Source of the DNA: Marinobacter salinus
GTDB lineage: Bacteria > Pseudomonadota > Gammaproteobacteria > Pseudomonadales > Oleiphilaceae
Direction: 5' to 3'
Assembly: GCF_001854125.1 (NCBI RefSeq)
Contig: NZ_CP017715.1
Span: forward strand, 558,001-622,000
DNA length: 64,000 bases
A model generated the notes under the pieces. The model made no database searches. It was not told the origin of the DNA and worked only from the letters and a program-made list of their open reading frames with translations. Both the position numbers and the translations under genes were made by a program. Below are positions 1 to 8,135 of this stretch, in pieces (positions within the stretch are counted from its first letter, which is position 1; every line of letters starts with the position of its first letter).

Positions 1-1
1 T

Positions 2-640
2 GCGGCCGCGAACCTGTTGTCGACGCCCAGCATTATTACTCTGGATAACCAGGAGTCGGAAATCATCGTTGGTCAGAACGTTCCTTTCCGGACCGGACAA
101 TCCACCGTTACCGGGGATGGCACCACTAACCCGTTTACCACCATTGAACGCCGCGACATTGGCCTGACCCTGAAGGTGACCCCGACTATCAGTGCGGATG
201 GCCTGGTGCGTCTGGTGGTTGAGCAGACAACCGAAAATGTGGCGGACAGCATTGAAAATGCGTCGGACATTGTGACCAACAAGCGCGAGATCAAGACCAC
301 TGTGCTGGCGGACGATGGCGAAACCATCGTGCTCGGTGGTTTGACCCGTGACGATTACCAGGTCAACAAGAGCAAGGTGCCGGTGCTGGGGGATATCCCG
401 GTACTGGGCCGGCTGTTTTCCTCCGAATCCGAGCGCCGGGTAAAGCGGAACCTGTTGGTTTTCCTGCGCCCCAAAATCATGCTGGGCAAGGAAGAGGCGG
501 TTGCGGTGACGACCGACAAGTTTAACAAGCTCTGGGATGTAAAGCTGGATGTTCGGAAAAAGCTGGGCCTGCCTGACTCAGAGCACCGCCCGGGTACCGA
601 GGTGCTGTTCAGTCCGGGCAGTGGGCAATCGATCAAGTAG
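2..640 (+). CDS. gspD: Type II secretion system secretin GspD, C-terminal part (5' end outside window)
   Basis: This is the C-terminal part of the outer-membrane secretin that forms the exit channel of the type II secretion system. The frame is open from base 2, so the start lies before the window. The visible 212 or so residues hold the core secretin signature: a stretch ending in IIVGQNVPF, the conserved block around RRDIGLTLKVTP, and the VPVLGDIPVLGRLF segment just before the terminal beta strands (NLLVFLRPKI). After that a short tail of about 50 residues could be the pilotin-interacting S-domain. No other gsp gene is visible, because the rest of the cluster would lie upstream. Family identity is strong. 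GspD rather than PilQ is favoured by the spacing and wording of these motifs. Confidence 0.93.
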   Translation, partial: AAANLLSTPSIITLDNQESEIIVGQNVPFRTGQSTVTGDGTTNPFTTIERRDIGLTLKVTPTISADGLVRLVVEQTTENVADSIENASDIVTNKREIKTTVLADDGETIVLGGLTRDDYQVNKSKVPVLGDIPVLGRLFSSESERRVKRNLLVFLRPKIMLGKEEAVAVTTDKFNKLWDVKLDVRKKLGLPDSEHRPGTEVLFSPGSGQSIK

Positions 641-654
641 CTTCGGGGTGCATG

Positions 655-675
655 CGCGGGCAATCGTTGCCCGCG
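655..675. terminator. Hairpin between convergent gspD and M48 protease gene
   Basis: A perfect 9-bp inverted repeat (CGCGGGCAA, loop TCG, TTGCCCGCG) sits in the 39-bp gap between two convergent genes. There is no T-tract on either side, so it may be a weak bidirectional terminator or only a 3'-end stabilising stem. Confidence 0.5.
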
Positions 676-679
676 AGAT

Positions 680-2671
680 TCAGGCCGTCAGGGGCGGCAT
701 CGGACAATCCATCTGGTCCGCCACCAGTCTCATGAGTTCATACTCCCGCACATCAATGCGCCCGTCGTGGGTAATGCAATGGCCGCAGGCATCAATGATT
801 GCCGGTTTAAGCAGCGGTGAGAGCCCGTTAAGTGCTGTCAGAGCTTCCCTCAGCTGACGCATGGTGACTTTTTCCAGTACTGGCTGCTCTCCCTTACGTG
901 TGTCGTTAAAACCTGCCATGGCTTCCGTGTAGAGCTGCTCGGCATCGCCAGAAGATGATGTCCCGGCGCGGGCAAGCAGGCTCAGGAGTCGCTGGAGTGC
1001 AGGCATGACAGGCCGATAGCTCCGGTATTTGACCGGCATGGCGCGACTGGCGTCCGGGCCGAGGTGCCGTGACAGAAAGCTTGTCAGTGCCAGCTCGAAC
1101 AGACTCACCCGGTGATCTGCCGCAACCAGTTTCTGAACATTGCTCATCAGCCCCTCGCGCTCCTCAGGATCCAGCTTGCGCAAAGCTGGCATAGCCAGTT
1201 CCAGTGCAGGAAAGCGTACGCCCTCGCCAATGCTCTTCAAGGCGGGAACGAGCTTTTCCAGAAGCCCCGGTTCACCGCCAAGGATGGGGTGGGAGGGAAT
1301 CAGCTCCATCCGCTCACGCTGCTGCTCCCGTGAAAGTTCGCTGATCAGCAGTGCATAGCAGAGCTGGACTGCACCGGCACGGGTGTATAGCAGGCCCCGG
1401 AAAGTCGCGGGCAACCTTGCCAGCAAACGAACAGCGAAATCCTCACCCTCGCTATTCACCGTTCCTACGCGCTCAGACAGCTTGGTACCGGCCGGAGGCG
1501 TCGATGCGGAAGAGACCAGCGGTGAGGTTCTTTTCCGGCTGACCGGGCTGTAGATGTCATCCGAGATCCCGGAAAAGCCAGCTGCCATGCCAGGTCGGGC
1601 TGAGACTGTGGCGGCACGGAGGTTCGCCCGTGGTTCGGTGTCCCTGAGCCGACTGCGTAATCTCACCAGCATCCCGGGCTGAATGCGGTTAATGCGTTCC
1701 TCAATCGGGGGATGGGAGGCAAGTAGAGCGGTAAACTTCATCCGGGCGCTTTCGCCAAAGCACATGTGGTTCATGTCACTGGCGTGACTGGTCGTGTCCA
1801 GGTAGCCGCCTTTGAGCCCGATTTTGAACAGTGCGCCCGCTATGCCCTCCGGATTGCGGGTGAACTGGACCGATGAGGCATCGGCCAGCATTTCCCGCTG
1901 GCGGGAGACCGCCGCCTGGATCAGCCGTCCGAAGAACACGCCGAGGTAGCCGATCACGAGGAGCGCGATGCCGATTACACCGATTGCAGCCTGACCCCGG
2001 CTGTCCCGTGAGGAGCGCAATGACCGGTGGCTGCTGAAAAAGGATGCGCGGAGCAGGAAGGTGCCGATCTGGCCAATCATCAGGATGCCGGCCAGAAGAG
2101 CGATGAGGCGCACGTTCAGACGCATGTCGCCGTTGAAGATATGGCTGAACTCATGGCCGACCACACCCTGGAGCTCGTCCCGGCTGAGCTGGGTAATAGC
2201 GCCGTGGGTGACGACAAGAACGGCTTCGCCGGAGGTATAACCCGCGACAAAGGCATTGATGCCGGTTTCGTTGTCCATAACGTAGAGTTCCGGCACCGGG
2301 ACGCCGCTGGCAATGGCCATTTCTTCAACGATGTTCCGGAGCTTTCGCTCATCATTGTCCCGGGTATCCGGATCGATGGCGCGTGCGCCCACCATGTTGG
2401 CAACCCTCGCACCGCCGCCAGCCAGGTCAATCCAGCGAATCAGGGAGCCGGCAACAATCAGGGCGACCACCGCACCGGCGGTCCAAAGGCCATGCCTGGA
2501 GAGTAGCCAGTGGTGAAAGGCCAATGCGGATGATTCGCTGCGGGTGACAAAGTAGCCCACCAGGCAGACGGCGAGGGTGATCAGCGCCACCGCTGTCAGG
2601 AATAAACATACCAGCAGGCTGGTGTTGCGCCTGGCCGAGGCCTGGCGCTGAAAAAAACCGGGGTGCGCCAT
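680..2671 (-). CDS. M48 family zinc metalloprotease with long C-terminal extension
   Basis: This is a membrane-bound M48 (Ste24/HtpX type) peptidase of 663 residues. Two N-terminal membrane segments (about 20-43 and 62-82) precede the catalytic domain. The zinc motif HEFSH lies at about 173-177, the downstream glutamate region is SRQREMLADASS, and a second hydrophobic hairpin follows the zinc motif (about 185-250). HtpX is normally about 290 residues. Here some 300 further residues of unassigned, probably cytoplasmic, sequence follow. The gene lies 11 bases after lemA on the same strand, and this LemA plus M48 pairing recurs in Proteobacteria. The likely role is membrane protein quality control; the substrate is unknown. 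Confidence 0.88.
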   Translation of the reverse strand: MAHPGFFQRQASARRNTSLLVCLFLTAVALITLAVCLVGYFVTRSESSALAFHHWLLSRHGLWTAGAVVALIVAGSLIRWIDLAGGGARVANMVGARAIDPDTRDNDERKLRNIVEEMAIASGVPVPELYVMDNETGINAFVAGYTSGEAVLVVTHGAITQLSRDELQGVVGHEFSHIFNGDMRLNVRLIALLAGILMIGQIGTFLLRASFFSSHRSLRSSRDSRGQAAIGVIGIALLVIGYLGVFFGRLIQAAVSRQREMLADASSVQFTRNPEGIAGALFKIGLKGGYLDTTSHASDMNHMCFGESARMKFTALLASHPPIEERINRIQPGMLVRLRSRLRDTEPRANLRAATVSARPGMAAGFSGISDDIYSPVSRKRTSPLVSSASTPPAGTKLSERVGTVNSEGEDFAVRLLARLPATFRGLLYTRAGAVQLCYALLISELSREQQRERMELIPSHPILGGEPGLLEKLVPALKSIGEGVRFPALELAMPALRKLDPEEREGLMSNVQKLVAADHRVSLFELALTSFLSRHLGPDASRAMPVKYRSYRPVMPALQRLLSLLARAGTSSSGDAEQLYTEAMAGFNDTRKGEQPVLEKVTMRQLREALTALNGLSPLLKPAIIDACGHCITHDGRIDVREYELMRLVADQMDCPMPPLTA

Positions 2672-2682
2672 GCCTCAGGACC

Positions 2683-3270
2683 TCAAAAGGCGACTTTGGG
2701 AGCCTGACGAGCCTCGGGAGACTCCAGTTCCAGCTGAGCGGTTTCCTTGAAGGAAAACATACCTGCAAGAATGTTGTTGGGGAACTGCTCGCGGAAGGTG
2801 TTGTAGGTCATCACGCCGTCGTTGTATGCCTGGCGAGCGAAGGCGACCCGATTCTCGGTGCTGGAAAGCTCTTCCATCAATTGCTGGATAGTCTCGTTGG
2901 CCTTCAGTTCGGGGTAGTTTTCTGCCACCGCATAGAAATTGGCCAAGGCCTTGGTCAGGAGATTTTCGGCACCGCCAAGGCGCTGAATTTTGGTTCCGTC
3001 CCCGGGATCCTTCGCGGCATCTTTCTGGGCGCTGACCGCATTGTTGCGCGCTTCCATAACCTGGGTGAGCGTGCTTTTTTCATGGCTGAGGTAGGCCTTG
3101 GCAGCCTCCACGAGATTGGGGATCAGGTCATGCCGGCGCTGAAGCTGAACATCGATCTGTGCGAAACCGTTTTTAAACTGGTTTCTCAGGGATACAAGGC
3201 GGTTGTATATGACCACCAGATAAATGACAGCGACGGCAATCACGATCAGGCCGATTAGGGTGGTTCCCAT
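2683..3270 (-). CDS. lemA: LemA family protein
   Basis: This LemA-family protein of 195 residues has one N-terminal membrane helix (LIGLIVIAVAVIYLVVIYN) followed by a helical domain with the family motifs LRNQFKNGFAQIDVQLQRR and DLIPNLVEAAKAYLSHE. The start at 3270 is chosen because AGGAG stands just upstream and because it removes the overlap with the neighbouring GGDEF/EAL gene; an upstream ATG at 3348 has no such support. It is the first gene of a pair with the M48 protease. The function of LemA proteins is poorly defined. Confidence 0.9.
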   Translation of the reverse strand: MGTTLIGLIVIAVAVIYLVVIYNRLVSLRNQFKNGFAQIDVQLQRRHDLIPNLVEAAKAYLSHEKSTLTQVMEARNNAVSAQKDAAKDPGDGTKIQRLGGAENLLTKALANFYAVAENYPELKANETIQQLMEELSSTENRVAFARQAYNDGVMTYNTFREQFPNNILAGMFSFKETAQLELESPEARQAPKVAF

Positions 3271-3295
3271 GGCAACTCCTCTTGGGGGTAGTAGG

Positions 3296-5356
3296 TCAGG
3301 CGTTATTTTCGACGATTTTCTCGTGGAAGTGTGTGATAAAAGCTTCAAATTCCCTTGGGGGAAGGGGTTTGCTGAAATAATATCCCTGCGCCAACTGGCA
3401 GCCCCGTTGGCTCAGATAGTATTCCTGTTCTGCTGTTTCGACCCCTTCCGCGACAACCGATAGGTTAAGACTCCGACCGAGATCAATGATGGTGTTGGCA
3501 ATACGGGTGTCTTCTTCGTTAACCAGCAGGTCACGGATGAACTGCTTGTCGATCTTGAGGTGTTGAACCGGCATCTGCTTCAGGTACGTGAGGGAGGAAT
3601 AGCCGGTGCCAAAATCATCCACGGCGATACTTATCCCCGCCCTGTGCAGCTGGTGAAGCTTCTCCACGGCCTCCGCAAGGTTGGTCATAAAACTGGTTTC
3701 GGTCACTTCCAGTTCAAGCCGGCCTGCCGGAATGTTGTGACGTTCGAGAGTCTCCAGGATGTCGTCTACGATGGTTTCCTGGCGGAGCTGCACAGCAGAA
3801 AGGTTAACCGCAATGCGCAGTGGTGTCCCCACCGATGCCCAGCGAGCGGCCTGCCAACACGCCTGCTCCAGAACCCATTGGCCGATTTCGACAATCGAGC
3901 CGTTCGATTCCGCGACAGGAATGAAATCATCCGGTGGTACCAGCCCACGGGTCGGGTGTTCCCATCGAAGCAGTGCCTCCGCGCCGATTACACGTTTACT
4001 CTCCAGGTTTATCTGGGGTTGGTAAACCAGGTGGAACTGATGATTGGTCAGCGCCTGGGATAGATCGCGCTCCAATTGTTTACGGTTCCGGATCTCCTGG
4101 TCAATGCTGGCGACATAGAACTGTAAGTGATTCTGGCCACCCTGCTTTGCCAGTGTCATGGTTTGTTCGGCGCTTTGCAGCAGGCGGTCAGCTTTTCCGG
4201 TGTCAGAGGGAAATAACGCAACCCCCATGGTGGCGGTCATGGCGATTGTCTGGTCTTCCACTTTCATCGGGGTGCTGATGTAACCGAGTATTCTCTCTGC
4301 GGTGTCTGCCGCCTGGAAGCCATCCCTGAGTCCCTTTTCCACAATCACAAACTGGTCGCTGCCAAGTCTGGCGAGGGTGAATCGGGTACTGCCCAGCTTC
4401 GAGGTTAACCGGTCGGCGACAGTTTGGAGAATCAGGTCCCCGGTGCGGAAGCCGCACTGCTCGTTAATGGACTTGAAGTCGTCGATACCCAGAACGGTGA
4501 GTGAGAGAACATTGTTTCTGTTTTTCGCCTCCTCAATGTCCCGTTCGAGCAACTCCATGAACGTGTCGCGACTGGGTAAGCCTGTCAGCTGATCATAACG
4601 GGAAAGCCGGCTGACCCGATCTTCTGCTTCACGGTGACGCTTCTGACTGTCGCCAATCGCCACGAGAAGGTTGTTGGTTGCGTTGACCCACAGGCCCAGT
4701 TCATCTCGTTGATGGCCTGCCGGGATTGCCACTAGCCGGTCGTCGGGGTAGACCGGATTTACCTGTTTCACGGAATGGACAATCCGCAGCAGCGGCCGGG
4801 TAAGCAGCAGGTGAAAGATAAAATAGATCACCAGTCCCAGAATGAGGGCGGTTGCAACCACGGAAGCGAACGTGAGGGTGGCCCGGTCGAGCCAGGTCTT
4901 GGCTATCGGTGCGGTGTCATAGTGAACTTCGAGATACCCGAAGACCATATTCTGGTCTCCCGGACGAGCCAACGGTGTCCGATAAATGCGCGTAGCGTTG
5001 AAAATCCGGTCTGTCAGTGGGCGGAAAACGGTCTGTTGCAAGGGGCGGGAGCGGTTTCCCAGTGGTTCGCCATCGGGGTGCGCGATACGGGCCACATTGA
5101 CGGCTTCGCGCGCAAATAGGCCGTCCACCACCTGCTGGGCCAGCTCTCCGTCGATGCTGAAAACAGCCTGGGTGGCTGCATCCCTCACCATGGCAATGGT
5201 CTGTGCTGCCTGATCATCAATGTCCCGGGAGACATGTCGGGCGTCCAGAATGACCTGAATGGTGCTTACGATTACGCCGCTGATCAGCGCTACCGCAAGG
5301 ATCCACCGTAAAATACGATAGGCTAGGCGATGTTCAACCTCGAAAGAGTTTTGCAT
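3296..5356 (-). CDS. Membrane GGDEF-EAL protein, probably a c-di-GMP phosphodiesterase
   Basis: This 686-residue inner-membrane protein has an N-terminal helix (about 13-35), a periplasmic sensor region, a second helix (about 160-185) and a HAMP-like linker, then GGDEF (about 255-420) and EAL (about 430-680). The GGDEF site reads RLGSDQF, so the catalytic GG(D/E)EF signature is lost and cyclase activity is unlikely. The EAL domain keeps EALLRW and DDFGTGYSSL, which suggests c-di-GMP hydrolysis, possibly with the GGDEF domain acting as a GTP-binding regulator. The gene ends 25 bases before lemA on the same strand. Domain calls are secure; the catalytic direction is inferred from motifs. Confidence 0.9.
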   Translation of the reverse strand: MQNSFEVEHRLAYRILRWILAVALISGVIVSTIQVILDARHVSRDIDDQAAQTIAMVRDAATQAVFSIDGELAQQVVDGLFAREAVNVARIAHPDGEPLGNRSRPLQQTVFRPLTDRIFNATRIYRTPLARPGDQNMVFGYLEVHYDTAPIAKTWLDRATLTFASVVATALILGLVIYFIFHLLLTRPLLRIVHSVKQVNPVYPDDRLVAIPAGHQRDELGLWVNATNNLLVAIGDSQKRHREAEDRVSRLSRYDQLTGLPSRDTFMELLERDIEEAKNRNNVLSLTVLGIDDFKSINEQCGFRTGDLILQTVADRLTSKLGSTRFTLARLGSDQFVIVEKGLRDGFQAADTAERILGYISTPMKVEDQTIAMTATMGVALFPSDTGKADRLLQSAEQTMTLAKQGGQNHLQFYVASIDQEIRNRKQLERDLSQALTNHQFHLVYQPQINLESKRVIGAEALLRWEHPTRGLVPPDDFIPVAESNGSIVEIGQWVLEQACWQAARWASVGTPLRIAVNLSAVQLRQETIVDDILETLERHNIPAGRLELEVTETSFMTNLAEAVEKLHQLHRAGISIAVDDFGTGYSSLTYLKQMPVQHLKIDKQFIRDLLVNEEDTRIANTIIDLGRSLNLSVVAEGVETAEQEYYLSQRGCQLAQGYYFSKPLPPREFEAFITHFHEKIVENNA

Positions 5357-5550
5357 TCAGGCCTTAGTGTCATCCGGTTTGTCAGGAAGCCGATAGTCTC
5401 GCATATTCAGTGTTGCTTATGGAGTTGGCCCGGCGTTTTCTTGTGATTATGGTTCAGGGATTACGTAACTGTATTTAGTATCGGCAATTTTTTCAGGTAA
5501 TGCAGGGCCTGAGTGTTTCAATTTGTAAGGATTTCGTGTGCCAGAGATAC

Positions 5551-5579
5551 AAAAACGCCCGCATTGGGCGGGCGTTTTT
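5551..5579 (-). terminator. Rho-independent terminator after sodB
   Basis: A stem with arms AAAAACGCCCGC and GGCGGGCGTTTTT around an ATTG loop lies 48 bases past the sodB stop. The T-run is present on both strands, so it can end transcription from sodB and also shield the GGDEF/EAL promoter region. Confidence 0.9.
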
Positions 5580-5627
5580 GCTGCAGCTGTTACCAGCTAC
5601 AGTATGACCGTCAAACAACTTGTTTGA

Positions 5628-6206
5628 TCAGGCCAGGTTCTCATTCACGAAATCCCAGTTGACCAGGTTCCAGAACGCTTCCAGATAGTTCGGACGGGAA
5701 TTGCGGTAATCGATGTAGTACGCGTGCTCCCATACGTCGACGGTCAGTACAGGCTTGTCCGCGCCGGTGAGCGGGGTTTCTGCGTTGCTGGTGTTGGCAA
5801 TGGCGACACTGCCGTCCGCCTTCTTCACAAGCCAGGTCCAGCCTGAGCCGAAGTTGTTGGCGGCCTTGTCGTTGAACTCCTTCTTGAAGTCTTCAAACGA
5901 ACCAAACGCCTTCTCGATGGCGTCTTTGGCGGCACCTGTCGGCTCGCCACCGCCGTTCGGGCTCAGGCAGTGCCAGTAGAAGGTATGGTTCCATACCTGA
6001 GCCGCGTTGTTGAACAGCGGGCCGCTGGCGCTTTTGATGATGTCTTCGAGAGACTTGCTGGCGTTGTCAGTACCTTCAACCAGGCCATTCAGCTTGGTTA
6101 CATAGGTGTTGTGATGCTTGCCGTAATGATACTCAAGGGTTTCCTGGGAAATGTGCGGTTCCAGAGCGTTCTTTTCGTAAGGCAGTGCGGGAAGTTCAAA
6201 TGCCAT
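5628..6206 (-). CDS. sodB: Superoxide dismutase [Fe]
   Basis: This cytoplasmic iron superoxide dismutase (192 residues, normal family length) converts superoxide to oxygen and hydrogen peroxide. It starts with the FeSOD-type N-terminus MAFELPALPYEKNALEP. Metal ligands are visible as His27 (EYHYGKHH), the histidine in NHTFYWHCLSPN, and Asp and His in DVWEHAYYIDYRN. FeSOD-type residues follow the second ligand (GGGEPTGAA). It has its own likely promoter at the end of purK and a terminator at 5551-5579, so it is probably monocistronic. Confidence 0.97.
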   Translation of the reverse strand: MAFELPALPYEKNALEPHISQETLEYHYGKHHNTYVTKLNGLVEGTDNASKSLEDIIKSASGPLFNNAAQVWNHTFYWHCLSPNGGGEPTGAAKDAIEKAFGSFEDFKKEFNDKAANNFGSGWTWLVKKADGSVAIANTSNAETPLTGADKPVLTVDVWEHAYYIDYRNSRPNYLEAFWNLVNWDFVNENLA

Positions 6207-6253
6207 GAGGTCGTTCTCCCTGTCTCTCTGTTTATGTGGATGTACACTTGGCC

Positions 6254-6281
6254 AATATAAGGGCGATTTGAGCTATATCAA
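6254..6281 (-). promoter_or_regulatory. Likely sigma-70 promoter of sodB
   Basis: Read on the minus strand, TTGATA and TATATT are separated by 16 bases, 48 bases upstream of the sodB start and overlapping the purK stop codon. No clear Fur-type palindrome was recognised next to it. Confidence 0.55.
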
Positions 6282-7396
6282 CCCTTTGCTGTCAAAGAGC
6301 TTTTAAACTCGGGGCTGCCGGGCAGGAACTGGGCACAGTTCCGGACCCGCCATACCAGTTCCTCGTAGCTGTCCGCCAGTATGTTTACGTGGCCGAGTTT
6401 GCGGCCCGGGCGCTCCCCTTTATTGTAAAGGTGGAGATGAGCGTAGGGCAGTTCAAGGATGCGTTCAATGTCGCCATGCTCCCCGATAATGTTGATCATG
6501 CAGCTCACCCCACGGGGCTCAACGTTGCCAAGATGATGGCCGCTGACCGCCCGGATGTGATTCTCGAACTGGCTGGTCATTGCGCCTTCGATGGTCCAGT
6601 GCCCTGAGTTGTGAACTCGAGGCGCCATCTCGTTGGCAACAAGCCCGTCGGCAGTTTCGAATAGCTCGAGAGTTAATACGCCAACATAATCCAATTCGTT
6701 CAATAGTGCCCTGATGTAGCGTTCCGCATCGTCCTGAATGTGCCTCTCAAGGCCGGGTGCAGGCGCGATCGAGTATCGCAGAATGCCTTCGTGATGCGTA
6801 TTCTCCGCCATTGGGTAGAACGCCAGGTCCCCGTCTTCCGACCGGACGGCGATCATGGACACTTCGCGCCGGAACTCAACGAACTTTTCGACAATGAGTC
6901 TCGGGTGACCAATGGAATCCCAGGCGGCTTTTGCCTCTTCGGGAGTTTTCAGAACTGCCTGGCCCTTGCCGTCGTAGCCTTCGGTGTTGGATTTTGCGAC
7001 CACCGGGCAGCCGAGTTCCTCGGCTGCGTTCTTCAGGGCTTCCGCGCTGTCCGCAATTCTCCAGTCGGGCGTGGGTATGCCCAGTTGGCCAAACAGGGTT
7101 TTCTCTGCTTCCCGGTTCTGGCAAACCTTCAAGGCGCGGGGGCAGGGATGAACCGGCTTTTCTTTTGCGAGCTTCTCGGCAACTTCGACCGGCAGGTGTT
7201 CGAACTCGTAGGTGACGCGGTCTACCCGTGAGAGAAAGTCATCCAGGTACTGGCCTTCCCGATCGATAATGACTTCTCCCAGGCCGGCGCTTGGGCTGCC
7301 TGACATGTCATAGAAAACGAAGGTCTTGGCCAGTGGATAGCCCGAGAGGGCTAGCATGCGCCCGAGTTGACCGGCGCCTAGTACACCAATTCTCAT
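6278..7396 (-). CDS. purK: N5-carboxyaminoimidazole ribonucleotide synthase PurK
   Basis: PurK (372 residues) uses ATP and bicarbonate to carboxylate aminoimidazole ribonucleotide in de novo purine synthesis. The N-terminus MRIGVLGAGQLGRML is typical, followed by an ATP-grasp domain with VAKSNTEGYDGKGQ and the conserved block ANEMAPRVHNSGHWT. The start at 7396 is preferred over 7423 because AGGAG precedes it and because it begins exactly at the conserved GxGQLG motif. It lies 56 bases downstream of purE in the same direction, and the two form the usual purEK pair. Confidence 0.97.
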   Translation of the reverse strand: MRIGVLGAGQLGRMLALSGYPLAKTFVFYDMSGSPSAGLGEVIIDREGQYLDDFLSRVDRVTYEFEHLPVEVAEKLAKEKPVHPCPRALKVCQNREAEKTLFGQLGIPTPDWRIADSAEALKNAAEELGCPVVAKSNTEGYDGKGQAVLKTPEEAKAAWDSIGHPRLIVEKFVEFRREVSMIAVRSEDGDLAFYPMAENTHHEGILRYSIAPAPGLERHIQDDAERYIRALLNELDYVGVLTLELFETADGLVANEMAPRVHNSGHWTIEGAMTSQFENHIRAVSGHHLGNVEPRGVSCMINIIGEHGDIERILELPYAHLHLYNKGERPGRKLGHVNILADSYEELVWRVRNCAQFLPGSPEFKSSLTAKG

Positions 7397-7452
7397 GTGT
7401 GTTCTCCTGCAGTCGTTCGGCATCCGAAACTGTCAGTGTGAGCGGATTGAGT

Positions 7453-7944
7453 TCACTGATCGCTGGGATCCGGGTTGTCCAGGATCGTTTGCGTCTGTGT
7501 TTCGCGGAATTCATCAACCGCTTTGCGCACATTATCATCGGATGTGCCGATAATCTGGGCTGCCAGCAGACCCGCGTTAGTCGCGCCGGCTTTGCCAATT
7601 GCCAGCGTGCCTACCGCAATACCGCCGGGCATCTGGACAATCGAAAGCAGGGAATCGAGACCGTTGAGCGCTTTGGACTGCACCGGAACGCCCAGCACTG
7701 GCAGGGAGGTCTGTGATGCAACCATGCCTGGCAGGTGAGCAGCTCCGCCGGCACCGGCGATGATGACCTTCAGGCCGCGGGCAGAGGCGGTCTTTGCGTA
7801 GTCAAATAGCAGATCCGGAGTGCGATGGGCAGAGACGACTTTGGTTTCATAGGGCACGCCGAGCTTTTCGAGCATATGAGCGGCGTGTTCCATGGTGGGC
7901 CAGTCGGATTTGGAGCCCATGATGAGTCCTACAAGCGGCTGCAT
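7453..7944 (-). CDS. purE: N5-carboxyaminoimidazole ribonucleotide mutase PurE
   Basis: PurE (163 residues) converts N5-CAIR to CAIR, the step after PurK. The family motifs are clear: [13 protein letters not shown], the SAHRTPD loop, and [11 protein letters not shown]. The start at 7944 gives the compact N-terminus [14 protein letters not shown] and has AGGACAG upstream; an ATG at 7980 would add 12 atypical residues. It is the first gene of purEK and is divergent from the unknown gene at 8136. No PurR-type operator was recognised in the gap. Confidence 0.97.
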   Translation of the reverse strand: MQPLVGLIMGSKSDWPTMEHAAHMLEKLGVPYETKVVSAHRTPDLLFDYAKTASARGLKVIIAGAGGAAHLPGMVASQTSLPVLGVPVQSKALNGLDSLLSIVQMPGGIAVGTLAIGKAGATNAGLLAAQIIGTSDDNVRKAVDEFRETQTQTILDNPDPSDQ

Positions 7945-8095
7945 AAGCAACTGTCCTGTGATAATTGGAAAGCCGGCCATTGTATGTTTTGGCTACTCGC
8001 CATGCAACAAAGGCCACTTCTGGCGGGCTTTGGGTCTGAAGAAGGGGTTCTTGACCGGCCCGTCATTTCACTCAGTTTATAAGTGCATGTATTAT

Positions 8096-8133
8096 CAGCT
8101 CCTGAGGTTAATCCCGTCCATATCCAGGAGCTG
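8096..8133 (+). promoter_or_regulatory. Inverted repeat that can sequester the ribosome binding site of the 8136 gene
   Basis: A perfect 9-bp inverted repeat has left arm CAGCTCCTG (8096-8104) and right arm CAGGAGCTG (8125-8133), with a 20-base loop. The right arm contains the AGGAG ribosome binding site (8126-8130) of the gene starting at 8136. If transcription begins upstream of 8096, pairing would hide that site. The transcription start is not known from the sequence. Confidence 0.6.
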
Positions 8134-8135
8134 TA

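Noticed and set aside
8051..8085. TTGACC with TTATAA as a sigma-70 promoter for the 8136 gene
   Set aside because: The spacer is about 20 bases, too long for a normal promoter, so no promoter was called.
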